Part shown: one piece after another, positions 36,696 through 45,697 of the stretch
Layout of the letters: every line of letters begins with the position of its first letter
How positions within the stretch are numbered: the first letter of the stretch is position 1
Assembly (NCBI RefSeq): GCF_002161065.1
Contig: NZ_NFLV01000002.1
Span: 186,001 to 250,000, forward strand
From: Eubacterium sp. An11
GTDB lineage: Bacteria > Bacillota > Clostridia > Lachnospirales > Lachnospiraceae
DNA length: 64,000 nt
Direction: 5' to 3'
Position numbers and translations under genes: made by a program
Notes under the pieces: generated by a model
Seen by the model: only the letters and a program-made list of their open reading frames with translations
What the model was told of the DNA's origin: nothing
Databases searched by the model: none

Positions 36696-36752
36696 TTTTC
36701 GAAAATCATTCTCCATCCACATGTTCAAAACAAGGATTGCAGCAGATAACTT

Positions 36753-37298
36753 TTACACTGTCAGAATCTCCTGTGACTTCTTTTCCATCTCTTCGTCAAC
36801 AACTTTAATGTACTTATCTGTTTCCTTCTGAACCTTGTTCTGCTCTGTCTTCAGTTCATCTTCTGTAATGTCCCCGTTCTTGTTCGCCTTCTTCAGGAAA
36901 TCATTGGCATCTCTCCGGATGTTGCGGATAGCGACCTTAGCGCCCTCTGCCTTCTTCTTCACATCTTTGACCAGTTCTTTTCTGTGCTCTTCCGTCAGCT
37001 CAGGGAAAATCAGACGGATCATCTTTCCATCGTTGGTCGGATGAATTCCCACGTCGGACTGCTGAATCGCCTTCTCAATGGCTTTGAGAAGGGAAGTCTC
37101 CCAAGGCTGAATACAAAGAATACGCGGCTCCGGAACGGTGATATTACCTACCTGCTGAAGCGGTGTAGGTGTTCCATAATAGTCTACCTTAATTCTGTCG
37201 AGAACATGCGGGTTCGCTCTTCCTGCCCGGATGGAATTATATTCTTTCTCCAGGTTCTCCACGGACTTCTGCATCTTCTCCGTATATTTTTCTATCAT
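36753..37298 (-). CDS. frr: Ribosome recycling factor
   Basis: A 181-residue RRF with the typical two-domain pattern (ENLEKEYNSIRAGRANP at the N-terminus, VAIRNIRRDAND in the long helix bundle). It splits post-termination ribosomes with EF-G. Order pyrH-frr-uppS-cdsA-dxr-rseP is standard in Firmicutes. Confidence 0.97.
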   Translation of the reverse strand: MIEKYTEKMQKSVENLEKEYNSIRAGRANPHVLDRIKVDYYGTPTPLQQVGNITVPEPRILCIQPWETSLLKAIEKAIQQSDVGIHPTNDGKMIRLIFPELTEEHRKELVKDVKKKAEGAKVAIRNIRRDANDFLKKANKNGDITEDELKTEQNKVQKETDKYIKVVDEEMEKKSQEILTV

Positions 37299-37475
37299 AA
37301 TGTAACCTCCTGCATCCTGTGTTCAGTCTCTGTGCCACTTCTTCACATCGAAAAATGTGGCTCTGATATACACATAATTTACATCAATCATACTGTTTTG
37401 TCAATCATTTTCCAGTCAGCCAGATCATGGCCGCGCGGGCATCTTTCTGTCCGCATTCCGCGCAAAAATACATGA

Positions 37476-38189
37476 TCAAACTGTCACATAAGTTCCGTTA
37501 AACTGACCGCCCATGGCAGCGGCAATGCTGTCTTTTTCATTGAGTCCGAAAATCATCAGCGGCATCTTGTTCTCCAGACACATGATGGTGGCTGTCAGAT
37601 CGATGACGCCCAGCTTCTTGGCGAGCACCTCATCCAGAGAAATCTCGTCGTATTTCACCGCATTCGGATTTACCTTCGGATCACTGTCATATACACCGTC
37701 AATGGCTTTTGCCAGGAGAATAGCGTCCGCCTCAATCTCAATGGCACGGAGCGCTGTCGCCGTATCTGTGGAAAAATACGGATGCCCGGTTCCGCCGGCA
37801 AAAAATGTCACCGTACCCTTTTCCAGTTCTGCCACTGCATCGTCTTTGGAAAACAGCTCCGTAAACGCGCCGCAGACAAACGGAGTGTAAACCTTCGTCT
37901 TCATACCTGCATGACGGAACATATCTGCCACATAAATACAGTTCATCACCGTAGCCAGCATTCCGATCTGGTCCGCCTTTGTCCGGTCCATATTCTCGCT
38001 GGTTCTTCCTCTCCAGAAATTACCTCCGCCGATCACGATGGCAACCTGAACGCCGGAATCCACCACCTGTTTTACCTGCCGGGCCACGTCCAGAACCGTT
38101 GCCTCGTCAAAACCGGTCTTCTTTTCTCCTGCCAGCGCCTCTCCGCTTAATTTTAATAATACGCGGTTTAACTTTTTCAAATCTTTCAT
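37476..38189 (-). CDS. pyrH: UMP kinase
   Basis: A 237-residue PyrH of the amino acid kinase fold: LLKLSGEALAG nucleotide loop, VIGGGNFWRGR and FAGGTGHPYFSTDTA. It phosphorylates UMP with ATP. The usual rpsB-tsf pair does not lie upstream; the neighbour is a trigger-factor-like lipoprotein instead. Confidence 0.97.
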   Translation of the reverse strand: MKDLKKLNRVLLKLSGEALAGEKKTGFDEATVLDVARQVKQVVDSGVQVAIVIGGGNFWRGRTSENMDRTKADQIGMLATVMNCIYVADMFRHAGMKTKVYTPFVCGAFTELFSKDDAVAELEKGTVTFFAGGTGHPYFSTDTATALRAIEIEADAILLAKAIDGVYDSDPKVNPNAVKYDEISLDEVLAKKLGVIDLTATIMCLENKMPLMIFGLNEKDSIAAAMGGQFNGTYVTV

Positions 38190-38287
38190 CAGGGCCTCCC
38201 ACTTTATTCTTTCGTTATGAAATCGTATATACAGTTATGCGTCCGGAAGATCCGCTCTTCCAGACGCAGTTACTCACCGTAAATCTT

Positions 38288-39406
38288 TTATCCTACCTGT
38301 GCCATATCCGCCAGAGTCTCTGTTACCAGATTATTTAAAACGGTACGGTTCACATAAGCTCTTGTATAGTAGCTCACATAGCTGTCATAATTATCGGTAT
38401 TATAGAATTCTTTGAAATAATTGCTGACCTCGTCATCGGTCGCAGACAGGTTCTGTTCTTTTGCCACCTTATCGGCAATCAGATACGTCTTTACCATGTT
38501 CTCGCAGTCTGCATAGTAAGCATCTCTCAAAGCGTCTTCATCCTCATATCCGCTGCTGGACAGGTAATCTTCCATGGTTGCTCCCTGTAAAGACAGGCTG
38601 GCTTCCAGACCGTCCATCATAACGTCAAGCTGCGGATCCACCAGTTCTTCCGGAATCTCCTCAAAAGTGGAATTATCCATCATATAACTCCAGATATAAT
38701 TATATTTTTTATTGTCCTGCAGATTCTGACGGATCTTTTCTTTCATATCATCCACGGAAGTATATCCATATGCTTCCTTCAGGTTCTCCTTGACAAAATC
38801 ATCGGTCAGATCCGGTGTGACAGTCTCGCTGATGTAGTTGATCGTCGTATCAAACACCGCATCCTTGCCGGCCAGGTCTTCGGAAGAGTAATCATCCGGG
38901 AACGTTACCTCCACTTTCACCTCGTCACCAGGATTGTGTCCGATCAGCTGATCTTCAAAGTCGTCGATAAAGGAACCGGAACCGATGGTCAGATTGTATC
39001 CTTCGGCGCTGCCGCCGTCAAACTCTTTTCCGTCCACAGTGCCGACATAGTCGATGTTGACCACATCTCCGTCCTTTACTGCCCGGTCTTTCACCTGATT
39101 CTCTGTCTGGAAGTTGGTCATCAGAGAATCCACTTCTGTATCTACTTCGCTGTCTTCCACGGAGATTTCACTTTCCGGAATCTCAATGGAGGAATAATCA
39201 CAGAGGGTCACATAAGCACCGTCATCGCCCTTCAGCGTACCGTCGTCATTCAGCCCCTGGCTGTAGTCCACGGTCGGTGTTGTCTGCGCCTGGCTCTCTG
39301 TGGTCTGTTCCTGTGCAGTGTCATTCTTTTTGCTGTTTCCACAGCCGCTCATCATGGCTGCAGCAAGCGCCAGCGTCAGGCTGGCCGCCAAAACTTTCTT
39401 TGTCAT
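38288..39406 (-). CDS. Trigger-factor-like FKBP peptidyl-prolyl isomerase lipoprotein
   Basis: A 372-residue secreted lipoprotein. The signal peptide ends with MMSGC, so Cys22 is lipidated, and a Thr/Gln/Glu-rich linker follows. Residues about 110-195 are an FKBP-type isomerase domain (GDVVNIDYVGTVDGKEFDGG, IDDFEDQLIGHNPGDEV, VTFPDDY). The remainder resembles the C-terminal helical arms of trigger factor. The ribosome-binding N-terminal domain of true trigger factor is absent. It is thus probably an extracytoplasmic foldase like PrsA. It is acidic throughout. Confidence 0.88.
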   Translation of the reverse strand: MTKKVLAASLTLALAAAMMSGCGNSKKNDTAQEQTTESQAQTTPTVDYSQGLNDDGTLKGDDGAYVTLCDYSSIEIPESEISVEDSEVDTEVDSLMTNFQTENQVKDRAVKDGDVVNIDYVGTVDGKEFDGGSAEGYNLTIGSGSFIDDFEDQLIGHNPGDEVKVEVTFPDDYSSEDLAGKDAVFDTTINYISETVTPDLTDDFVKENLKEAYGYTSVDDMKEKIRQNLQDNKKYNYIWSYMMDNSTFEEIPEELVDPQLDVMMDGLEASLSLQGATMEDYLSSSGYEDEDALRDAYYADCENMVKTYLIADKVAKEQNLSATDDEVSNYFKEFYNTDNYDSYVSYYTRAYVNRTVLNNLVTETLADMAQVG

Positions 39407-39461
39407 GGTTTTAATTTCCTTCCTTTTTTATCAATTTCGGTGGCACCGTCGAAATACGGTC

Positions 39462-40124
39462 CTACCGGTTCATTTTCTCAAGAATCTCTTTTTCCAGCGG
39501 TTCCGCGATGACGCCGCCCTGTACGATGGCCTTCCGGGCATAGTAAAGCGCCTCGCTTAAAGAAGCGTCCACGCCCTTTCCTTCCATATACATCATGGCG
39601 AGGCTGTAGCAGGCCATCCGGTAATCTGCCATCTCCACCGCGTTTAAAAAGCAGGCAGCGGCTTCGGTGTACTGTCCGGAATGATAATACTTGGTTCCCA
39701 TCTGGTACATTTTCTTAGCCTTAGGCAGAGATTCTTCCTTTGCCTTCTCCTGCTCCAGCTGGTAGGCTCTGGCGATCTTGCGGGCCTTCACCACTGTATT
39801 CTCATACTTGGTATTGACCTCATACGAGCCGTCTTCCTTCTTTAAAAGAAGCGTCTGTGTTGCCAGACCATCCAGCAGATACTGCATATATGTCTCAAGC
39901 TCATCAAGCGGCACGGTAACGTTCACAATCCGTTCTGTCTTCTCCACATCCACCACATGATTCTCTTTCAGCGGCAGCTGACCGACAAAAAAAACGGAAT
40001 GCTTCATCACATTCTTTTTCTCCTCCGCATCCGAAGCATTCTGGACCATCTGATACATATTTAAAATATTCTCTTTTGTAAGAGTCCTGCCATCCATCAT
40101 GGCTTCGATCTTTGACTGTTCCAA
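39462..40124 (-). CDS. Sel1-repeat protein
   Basis: A 220-residue cytoplasmic protein. Residues about 140-210 carry TPR/Sel1-like helices, with the Sel1 pattern CYSLAMMYMEGKGVDASLSEALYYARKA clear near the end split into two helices. The N-terminal 130 residues are unassigned. The start is TTG at 40124 with AGGAGG eight bases upstream. It follows a phosphopantetheinyl transferase gene and precedes the trigger-factor-like lipoprotein gene. Sel1 proteins usually act as scaffolds; no partner is evident. Confidence 0.75.
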   Translation of the reverse strand: MEQSKIEAMMDGRTLTKENILNMYQMVQNASDAEEKKNVMKHSVFFVGQLPLKENHVVDVEKTERIVNVTVPLDELETYMQYLLDGLATQTLLLKKEDGSYEVNTKYENTVVKARKIARAYQLEQEKAKEESLPKAKKMYQMGTKYYHSGQYTEAAACFLNAVEMADYRMACYSLAMMYMEGKGVDASLSEALYYARKAIVQGGVIAEPLEKEILEKMNR

Positions 40125-40225
40125 TTTCCTGTCCTCCTGACAACTGTTTGGTTTACCTTGTATTTTCTCTATATAAATACAACAAAATTATATTGCATTC
40201 CCCAGCAATTGTCAATCGGCTTCCA

Positions 40226-40906
40226 TCATCGACGATACTTTTCCCGGCTGTTGTCCGCCATTCGAAGACATTGTACCGCATCCACATACTCCACAGAAAC
40301 TTCTCTCTCCCGGATACTTTCCGCATCACTGCAGCAGACACATATCATATACTCTTCCAGCCGCCGTTCATAAAAACCCGTTCCGGACAGACAGGACAGT
40401 TCTCCGGGCTCTCTCGTCAGCCCCTCCCCTGTCATTTTGAGGAAGCTCTCCTTCCTGCTCCAGAGTAGGATAAACCGCTCATCCCGCTCCTTCCCCTGAA
40501 CCGATAAAATGTACTCCTGCTCGTCCGGGGCAAAAAAGCGCCGCACCATGGATTCCCGGCACGGCCGGATCTTTTGTATGTCACAGCCAATCTCTCCCTC
40601 TCCCACAGCGCAGATCACATAGCTTCCGGAATGGGAGAGATTAAAGTGCAGCGCCTCATGGCAGGGCTTGCCATGGGGCCCCAGCGTCACCGAATCTCTG
40701 ACAAAAGGAACTCCCTCTTTCTCAAACACATACCGGAGCAGCCATCCCGCCCCGGCACTGTTTCTTCTGTCCTCGATCCTGAGAGGTAGCACCGCCTTCT
40801 GCCATCTGCCCGCCGGCAGCTCTGCTTCCCATTCTTCATGTTCTCCCGGATCATCCAGACTGTCCGTCCGCATGATATAAAGACGTATTGTCCCCGGCCT
40901 CATCAT
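40226..40906 (-). CDS. 4'-phosphopantetheinyl transferase, Sfp-type
   Basis: A 226-residue Sfp/AcpT-superfamily transferase. The signature IGCDIQKIRP and the WSRKESFLKMTGEGL metal/CoA motif are present, as is NLSHSGSYVICAVG. It attaches the phosphopantetheine arm of CoA to carrier proteins. No polyketide or peptide synthetase is in the window, so its client (ACP or a distant synthetase) is unknown. Its ATG overlaps the trxA stop. Confidence 0.9.
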   Translation of the reverse strand: MMRPGTIRLYIMRTDSLDDPGEHEEWEAELPAGRWQKAVLPLRIEDRRNSAGAGWLLRYVFEKEGVPFVRDSVTLGPHGKPCHEALHFNLSHSGSYVICAVGEGEIGCDIQKIRPCRESMVRRFFAPDEQEYILSVQGKERDERFILLWSRKESFLKMTGEGLTREPGELSCLSGTGFYERRLEEYMICVCCSDAESIREREVSVEYVDAVQCLRMADNSREKYRR

Positions 40907-41214
40907 TTGCCAATGAGCGCCAGGATCTCGTCTTTTCCGATAAATCCCACAGACTGATTCACAACCTTGCCCTGATCCATCACAACCAGCGTCGGAATGC
41001 TCATAACACCGAACTGCGTTGTCAGTTCCGGCTCCTCATCCACGTTGAGCTTGCCAACCTTCACATCGCTGACCTCGCCGGCCACTTCCTCAATCAGAGG
41101 AGAGATCATCTGACACGGTCCACACCAGGACGCCCAGAAATCAATCAATACCGGCTTATCCGACTGCAGCACTTCTTTATCAAAATTATCACTCGTGATC
41201 TTAATCATTGCCAT
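40903..41214 (-). CDS. trxA: Thioredoxin
   Basis: A 103-residue thioredoxin with WCGPC at residues 30-34 and the cis-Pro loop MSIPT. The start ATG 41214 begins MAMIKITSDNFD and has AGGGA before it; 40 codons upstream are open but unlike thioredoxin. It ends in an ATGATG overlap with the phosphopantetheinyl transferase. Confidence 0.95.
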   Translation of the reverse strand: MAMIKITSDNFDKEVLQSDKPVLIDFWASWCGPCQMISPLIEEVAGEVSDVKVGKLNVDEEPELTTQFGVMSIPTLVVMDQGKVVNQSVGFIGKDEILALIGK

Positions 41215-41460
41215 ATTCGTTCCCTTTCTTATCTTATTCTCATTTACAATCACGGTCCACCAGCGGATTTCCCGCTTGTAAACCAAACCGCATGTTATGT
41301 TTTTATTATTATACACGTCTGTGAGGTTTGTCAATCTTATTTTATCTTACAAAAATGTGACGGAGGAGAAGAGGAACCAGCACATTTACAAGAAATGATC
41401 CATTATGCAATCGTTCATTGATTGAACATATATCTAAGTCGCACGCAAACAACAAAAAAA

Positions 41461-41544
41461 GACCGCTGCAAATACTGCCCGGCAAAAGAGCTGTATCTGT
41501 CTATATCAGACACAGCCCATATGCGGACAGCTGCTGCAGCAGTC
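41461..41544 (-). terminator. Branched terminator after the small secreted protein gene
   Basis: Outer stem GACTGCTGCA/TGCAGCGGTC with one G:T pair, an inner hairpin around GTCTGATATAGAC, and a tail of seven T on the minus strand. It starts 22 bases after the stop of the gene at 41567. Confidence 0.75.
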
Positions 41545-41566
41545 CCTTAAATGACTTTTCTCATAA

Positions 41567-41809
41567 TTAGTTAACATCAATCCAATGCGGATCAACCCAA
41601 TAACCTCTGGTTTCATTCCAGCGGCGTTTCTGGATAGTACCATCACTCAATGCACGGTATACCCAATAAACCACATCAGCTCGTGGCTCTATCTCCGCTG
41701 CTTCCACTGCTGTCGGCGTCTGAATCATCGCCGGAATTGCTGCCGGCATCGCTGAGAATGCCATGGTAGCCACTATCACACTAATTGCTAATCTTTTCAT
41801 TAATTTCAT
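41567..41809 (-). CDS. Small secreted protein paired with M56 peptidase
   Basis: An 80-residue protein with a Sec signal peptide (basic MKLMKR, then hydrophobic residues 7-26, then a probable cleavage near residue 37, AVEAAE). The mature part is about 43 residues and Trp/Tyr/Arg-rich: VVYWVYRALSDG, then QKRRWNETRGYWVDPHW. No cysteine is present. It starts two bases after the M56 gene stop, so the two are co-translated, and a strong terminator follows. Family unknown to me. It could be a substrate, ligand or inhibitor of the peptidase. Confidence 0.7.
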   Translation of the reverse strand: MKLMKRLAISVIVATMAFSAMPAAIPAMIQTPTAVEAAEIEPRADVVYWVYRALSDGTIQKRRWNETRGYWVDPHWIDVN

Positions 41810-41811
41810 AA

Positions 41812-43047
41812 CTATTCCTCCTCTGAAAATATATTTTTAATGTTTTCCTGTATTTCTATAAAGAATTCCAAAAAAACATTTTTCTCTTTTTCCTGATATT
41901 CTATGATAGGATAAAAGTCGTACAATCCTGACTCCACATCTTCTGCAGATACTTCTGTATATGTTCCATAAAAATAAAAGATATATGAACCATCCTCTTG
42001 TTCAAGAAGATATGCGTTTTCTTTACCCGCCACATCTACAACAGTTCGATCAGCAACTTCTTCATTTCTAACCGATTGTTCCGAAAAACTATACTTCGTC
42101 TGCAATATAAAGTAATACGAACAAAACATCCACGCCAGTCCCAGCAATACAATCAGCGCCTGCGGCAGCCATCTGTGCCGGGTGACTGTATAGCGGTGAA
42201 GCAACAGGTCAAATCTCTGCCGGATGGTGTACTGTTTTGATGTGTTCACAAACTCTATGGTGTAGAGGTTGGTCTTGATCAGCGGATTCTGTGCCCGCTC
42301 GAAGCTGGTCAGCAAAATATCCAGATAATTCACAATCTCTTCATCGCTGAAATCTTTGGATAAAGTCTTATCACAGCGGAACTCTATGAGCTGTGTCACT
42401 TCTTTCCGGATCACGTAAACTGCCGGATTCCACCAGATCAACACACAGACGATGTTCATAAACAACTTCTTCCAGATATCATGGCGTCTCCAGTGCGTAT
42501 ATTCATGGAGAAGAATATAGCGGAGCTCCCTCTTCGTGTAAGAATACTCCGGAAAATAGATAGCCGGACGATAATAACCCGCCAGCACCGGAACAGAAAT
42601 GCCTGAACAAATACGAACAGACAAGTGACAATCTTCATCAATGGATGCCAGAACTTCGGCCGCTTCCGGATAATCTGTGCAGCCATTATCCCGTATAACC
42701 TTCTGTACGTCCCTGGACTTCTTCAGCAGACGAAAAATACTAAACAGACTGCCGCCAATCCAGATTATAATCAGAATTGTCAGTACCATCCGGTGAAAAT
42801 CCGGATGCAGGATAAACTTAAAGTGTTCCACAATCCATGAATACAGAAAATTATCTGCAAGTATGTACTGATGTTTTGGAAATTCCACTGGAAACAAAAT
42901 CCTCACGATACAACATATAGTCAGGAACCGCAACACTGCCGTTCCATACTTGGAAATCAGCATCGTTCTGGTTCTCAGAAGAAATATAACAAAAGCCATC
43001 AGGCAACAGTTAATAATAGACCAAAATAAGGAATAAACGGTTATCAT
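41812..43047 (-). CDS. M56-family (BlaR1/MecR1-type) membrane metallopeptidase
   Basis: A 411-residue protein. N-terminal membrane helices (about 5-25, 38-52, 90-108) precede a cytoplasmic M56 domain with HEYTH at residues 181-185 and the third ligand region EFRCD (Glu222), followed by another helix near 290-310. The C-terminal tail of about 100 residues is outside and is acidic, and it does not look like a penicillin-binding sensor. In BlaR1/MecR1 systems the peptidase cuts the repressor BlaI/MecI; no BlaI gene lies next to it here. The co-coded 80-residue secreted protein is a candidate partner. Confidence 0.85.
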   Translation of the reverse strand: MITVYSLFWSIINCCLMAFVIFLLRTRTMLISKYGTAVLRFLTICCIVRILFPVEFPKHQYILADNFLYSWIVEHFKFILHPDFHRMVLTILIIIWIGGSLFSIFRLLKKSRDVQKVIRDNGCTDYPEAAEVLASIDEDCHLSVRICSGISVPVLAGYYRPAIYFPEYSYTKRELRYILLHEYTHWRRHDIWKKLFMNIVCVLIWWNPAVYVIRKEVTQLIEFRCDKTLSKDFSDEEIVNYLDILLTSFERAQNPLIKTNLYTIEFVNTSKQYTIRQRFDLLLHRYTVTRHRWLPQALIVLLGLAWMFCSYYFILQTKYSFSEQSVRNEEVADRTVVDVAGKENAYLLEQEDGSYIFYFYGTYTEVSAEDVESGLYDFYPIIEYQEKEKNVFLEFFIEIQENIKNIFSEEE

Positions 43048-43573
43048 CTGTATTCTCTCCTGTTGTCATTTTAAATGATTCCTTCTGCCTGCGTTATTGT
43101 TCACATATTTCTTTCTAAATTATGAATATTTTATAATCATAATCGTTCTGTAAAAATCACAATTATGTATCCATAATAAATCATATGCTTATCACATTTT
43201 TTATAATACAATAACTTTCCATTTTTTTCAACAACTTTTGAAAAAAATCATTCTTTTTTACAGCAGACAGAAACAAATCTTTATAATATTTTTGTATCTG
43301 AAATGTTACATTTATTACATGTTTTTTATTATACCATTTCCAACCATAAAGATGGTGAAAAATACGCATCATAGACCTTATATATTTTTGTTATATCATT
43401 TTCTATATTTGTTATATCATTTTCTTTAAAAAAACAGCATGATATATATATCAGAAAAATCCTCTGCCATAAAAAAACATCGCAGTCTGCTTGCGATGTC
43501 ATATGTCCGGGATTTTCTCCTTTATATAGTTTTGATCAGACGTTGATTAGATGCTATTTTGAGGCAAAATAAA
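43048..43573. other. Long AT-rich non-coding region upstream of the M56 gene
   Basis: About 525 bases with no convincing gene. A 63-codon minus-strand frame at 43181-43372 is low-complexity and lacks a ribosome binding site. The region contains a tandem repeat (43387-43425), several TTACAT words that faintly recall BlaI boxes (TACA-N2-TGTA) and A/T runs. The promoter of the M56 gene must be here but no consensus pair stands out. Confidence 0.5.
43387..43425. repeat. Tandem 18-base direct repeat with 21-base period
   Basis: The unit TTTGTTATATCATTTTCT occurs twice (43387-43404 and 43408-43425), separated by three bases. The 21-base period equals two helical turns, which fits side-by-side binding of a regulator dimer. 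Function unknown. Confidence 0.6.
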
Positions 43574-43614
43574 AAGTACCCAAAACCTTTATAAATAAAA
43601 GATTTCAGGTACTT
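43574..43614 (-). terminator. Terminator of ssrA
   Basis: Arms AAGTACC and GGTACTT with further A/T pairing inside, followed on the minus strand by TTTTTATTTT. It lies directly beyond the tmRNA 3' end. Confidence 0.8.
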
Positions 43615-43621
43615 GCTGTCA

Positions 43622-43967
43622 TGGACCTGAGGGGAATCGAACCCCTGTCCGAAAACCTATTCCGCACGGTATCTCCCATCACAGTCTTTATTTTGACATT
43701 CCCTCCATCCGGCGTCTAAAGACAAACTCCAGACTTCAGTAGCTTCATATTACTTCATACCCGGCAAAGCTTACGGATACGAGTGTCCCACATAATCGGT
43801 GCCGGACTCTCAACCTGTGGGTATGCTGAGGCCGACAGCTGCAACTTAGGCAGCGTATGCTAAATTATTATCTTCAGCGTTTATATTTAATTCCGAGTTT
43901 TAACGTGGTCCCGGACCACGGATGGCTGCCCCACGTGCAAAGCCCCCGTCGAAACCAGTACAAGCCC
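43622..43967 (-). ncRNA. ssrA: Transfer-messenger RNA (tmRNA)
   Basis: The minus strand begins GGGCTTG...GGTTTCGACGGGGG and ends with the T-arm AGGGGTTCGATTCCCCT and CAGGTCCA. The ends pair as a tRNA-like acceptor stem, GGGCTTG with CAGGTCC; the terminal CCA is not encoded. The tag frame (43846-43878) reads AEDNNLAYAA then TAA, if translation resumes at GCT. Known role: rescue of stalled ribosomes together with SmpB, whose gene is 2.3 kb away. The mature ends given follow from the pairing. Confidence 0.9.
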
Positions 43968-44032
43968 GTACTGTCTACGGCAGGCAGATTATGCTGCTGC
44001 CGTGTGGCTACGGCATGAACCGTAGTATATTT

Positions 44033-44060
44033 ATTATACTGAATAGAAATATTTTGTCAA
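44033..44060 (-). promoter_or_regulatory. Strong promoter of ssrA
   Basis: Minus-strand consensus TTGACA (44055-44060) and TATAAT (44033-44038) at 16-base spacing. The precursor has a 5' leader of about 60 bases containing a CTACGG/CCGTAG hairpin. Confidence 0.85.
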
Positions 44061-44106
44061 GCACATTTTTCAGCCCTGTGTTCTGTATGATTCTTTCACT
44101 TAGTAC

Positions 44107-44988
44107 TTATCTATTCTTTTCCTCTTTTTTTAAAAAATCAAGAAATTTTTCCAGAGATTTTGTGAGATATTTTTCTGTGCGGACCAGAGCAAACATACGA
44201 TTTTCCATCCGGACATTCTTCAGGCTGATACGCCGCAGTCTTCCAAGAGCCAGGGAATCCATCAGCAGTTTTTCCGGCAGAACCGCAATTCCCAGGCCTT
44301 CCTCCGCCGCCTTAATCAAAGCGAAGGAATTCACGCTCTCCCAGACCGGCACGGCTGTACAGCCGACGACAGCCAGCATGTTGTCAAAGGTATCACGAAT
44401 AGCACTTCCCGGCTCGCGGAGAAGAAGCGGATAACGAACAAGCTCCAGAAGTGTGAGAGGTCCGGCCGGCAGTGTAAAGTCCGGCGCACAAACTGCCTGC
44501 AGGGAATAACTGCCAAGAGGAATCGCCAAAAAGTTTCCCCGGGGCATGGTTCCCTCCCAGAAAGCGGCGTCTGCTCCGCCATTGTTCAAAAGATCAAGGC
44601 ACGTCTGCGCACTCTCCACCCGCACCGATATATGCAGTTCCGGCATTTCCCGGCGGATGTTGGAAAGAATGCGTGGCAGCAGAAATGAGGCTATCGTAAT
44701 ACTTGACGCGACATGAATCGGTATATTCTCCTCGAGATGGGGAATTCTCCGGTCCAGATCCCGGCAGGCGGTGAGGATCCCTTTTGCTTCATCAAGAAGC
44801 ATTTCTCCGCAGGGCGTCAGCGCCACTCCTTTGGGCAGCCTGTAAAAAAGATCCGCCCCTGTCTGTTTTTCCAGTTCCGCCACAGCATGAGAGACCGCTG
44901 ACTGGGTAATATATAGTTTTCTTGCCGCTCCGGTAAATGTTCCTGTCTGCGCGATGGCCTCCAGAATTTCCAGATGTCTCAATATCAT
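44107..44988 (-). CDS. LysR-family transcriptional regulator
   Basis: A 293-residue LysR protein. The N-terminal winged helix-turn-helix (residues about 3-60) shows FTGAARKLYITQSAVSHAVAELE split over its two helices, and the rest is the periplasmic-binding-like effector domain. It is divergent from the two chromate-type transporter genes and very likely controls them through the intergenic site at 45009-45046. It resembles the CysL/CbbR-type group; the effector is unknown. Confidence 0.9.
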   Translation of the reverse strand: MILRHLEILEAIAQTGTFTGAARKLYITQSAVSHAVAELEKQTGADLFYRLPKGVALTPCGEMLLDEAKGILTACRDLDRRIPHLEENIPIHVASSITIASFLLPRILSNIRREMPELHISVRVESAQTCLDLLNNGGADAAFWEGTMPRGNFLAIPLGSYSLQAVCAPDFTLPAGPLTLLELVRYPLLLREPGSAIRDTFDNMLAVVGCTAVPVWESVNSFALIKAAEEGLGIAVLPEKLLMDSLALGRLRRISLKNVRMENRMFALVRTEKYLTKSLEKFLDFLKKEEKNR

Positions 44989-45008
44989 ACCCGCACCTTC
45001 CTTCTTTT

Positions 45009-45046
45009 GCTATTAATACTATTCATGGGTTTCATTAAATAATAGC
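45009..45046. promoter_or_regulatory. Inverted repeat in the LysR/CHR divergent region
   Basis: Perfect 7-base arms GCTATTA and TAATAGC, 24 bases apart, lie between the divergent LysR and transporter genes. A TATAAT follows (about 45071-45077) without a good -35, which fits activator-dependent transcription by the LysR protein. Confidence 0.5.
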
Positions 45047-45124
45047 ATTATACAGATTGCACGGCAAGGAGTATAATAGGCCCGTGTACAATACGATTTT
45101 AATCAGAGAAACGAGGGATGCAAC

Positions 45125-45688
45125 TTGTGTGAAGAAAGAAAAGAAAAATTAAAACAGTATCTCTGGCTGCTGGGCATCAATTTGTTTATCAGCGCTTTTA
45201 CCTTTGGCGGGGGATATGTGGTCGTGCCGATGATCCGGCAGTATTTTGTGCTAAAAAAGGGATATTTCAGTGAAGAAGAACTGATGGATATGGCCGCCGT
45301 GGCCCAGTCCACCCCCGGAGCCATCGCTGTCAATCTGTCCGCTCTGGCAGGATACCGTACTGCCGGGATGGCGGGCGCCGTAATCAGCTGTGTGGCCGCG
45401 GTGCTGCCGCCGCTGATCATTCTCGGAACAATATCTGCTTTCTACCACATATTTATTTCCAATGCGGTCCTCGCCGCGGTTTTAAAGGGAATGGAAGCAG
45501 GGGTTGCCGCGGTAATGGCGGATATGATTACAGACATGTGCGCCATAGTTCTCCGGGAACGCTCTGTTTTCTTGTCTCTGATGATACCGGCAACTTTTCT
45601 TCTTAATTTTGTTTTTCATATCAATGCCGTTCTTCTTCTCATTTGCTGCTGTATTTTGTGTGTGGGACGGATTTGTCTGATCAGATAG
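45125..45688 (+). CDS. Chromate-transporter-family protein, first short subunit
   Basis: A 187-residue protein of the short-chain CHR family. Typical segments are FISAFTFGGGYVVVPMIRQYFV, AVAQSTPGAIAVNLSALAGYR and a hydrophobic C-terminal half of about five to six helices. The start is TTG (45125) with GAGGGA before it. In Clostridia such halves work as pairs; export of chromate is the named activity of the superfamily, but the natural substrate in gut anaerobes is not known. Confidence 0.88.
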   Translation: MCEERKEKLKQYLWLLGINLFISAFTFGGGYVVVPMIRQYFVLKKGYFSEEELMDMAAVAQSTPGAIAVNLSALAGYRTAGMAGAVISCVAAVLPPLIILGTISAFYHIFISNAVLAAVLKGMEAGVAAVMADMITDMCAIVLRERSVFLSLMIPATFLLNFVFHINAVLLLICCCILCVGRICLIR

Positions 45689-45697
45689 GGGTAGACG

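Noticed and set aside
43181-43372. A 63-codon minus-strand gene (possible BlaI remnant)
   Set aside because: Low-complexity Lys/Ile/Phe-rich sequence without ribosome binding site or HTH pattern.
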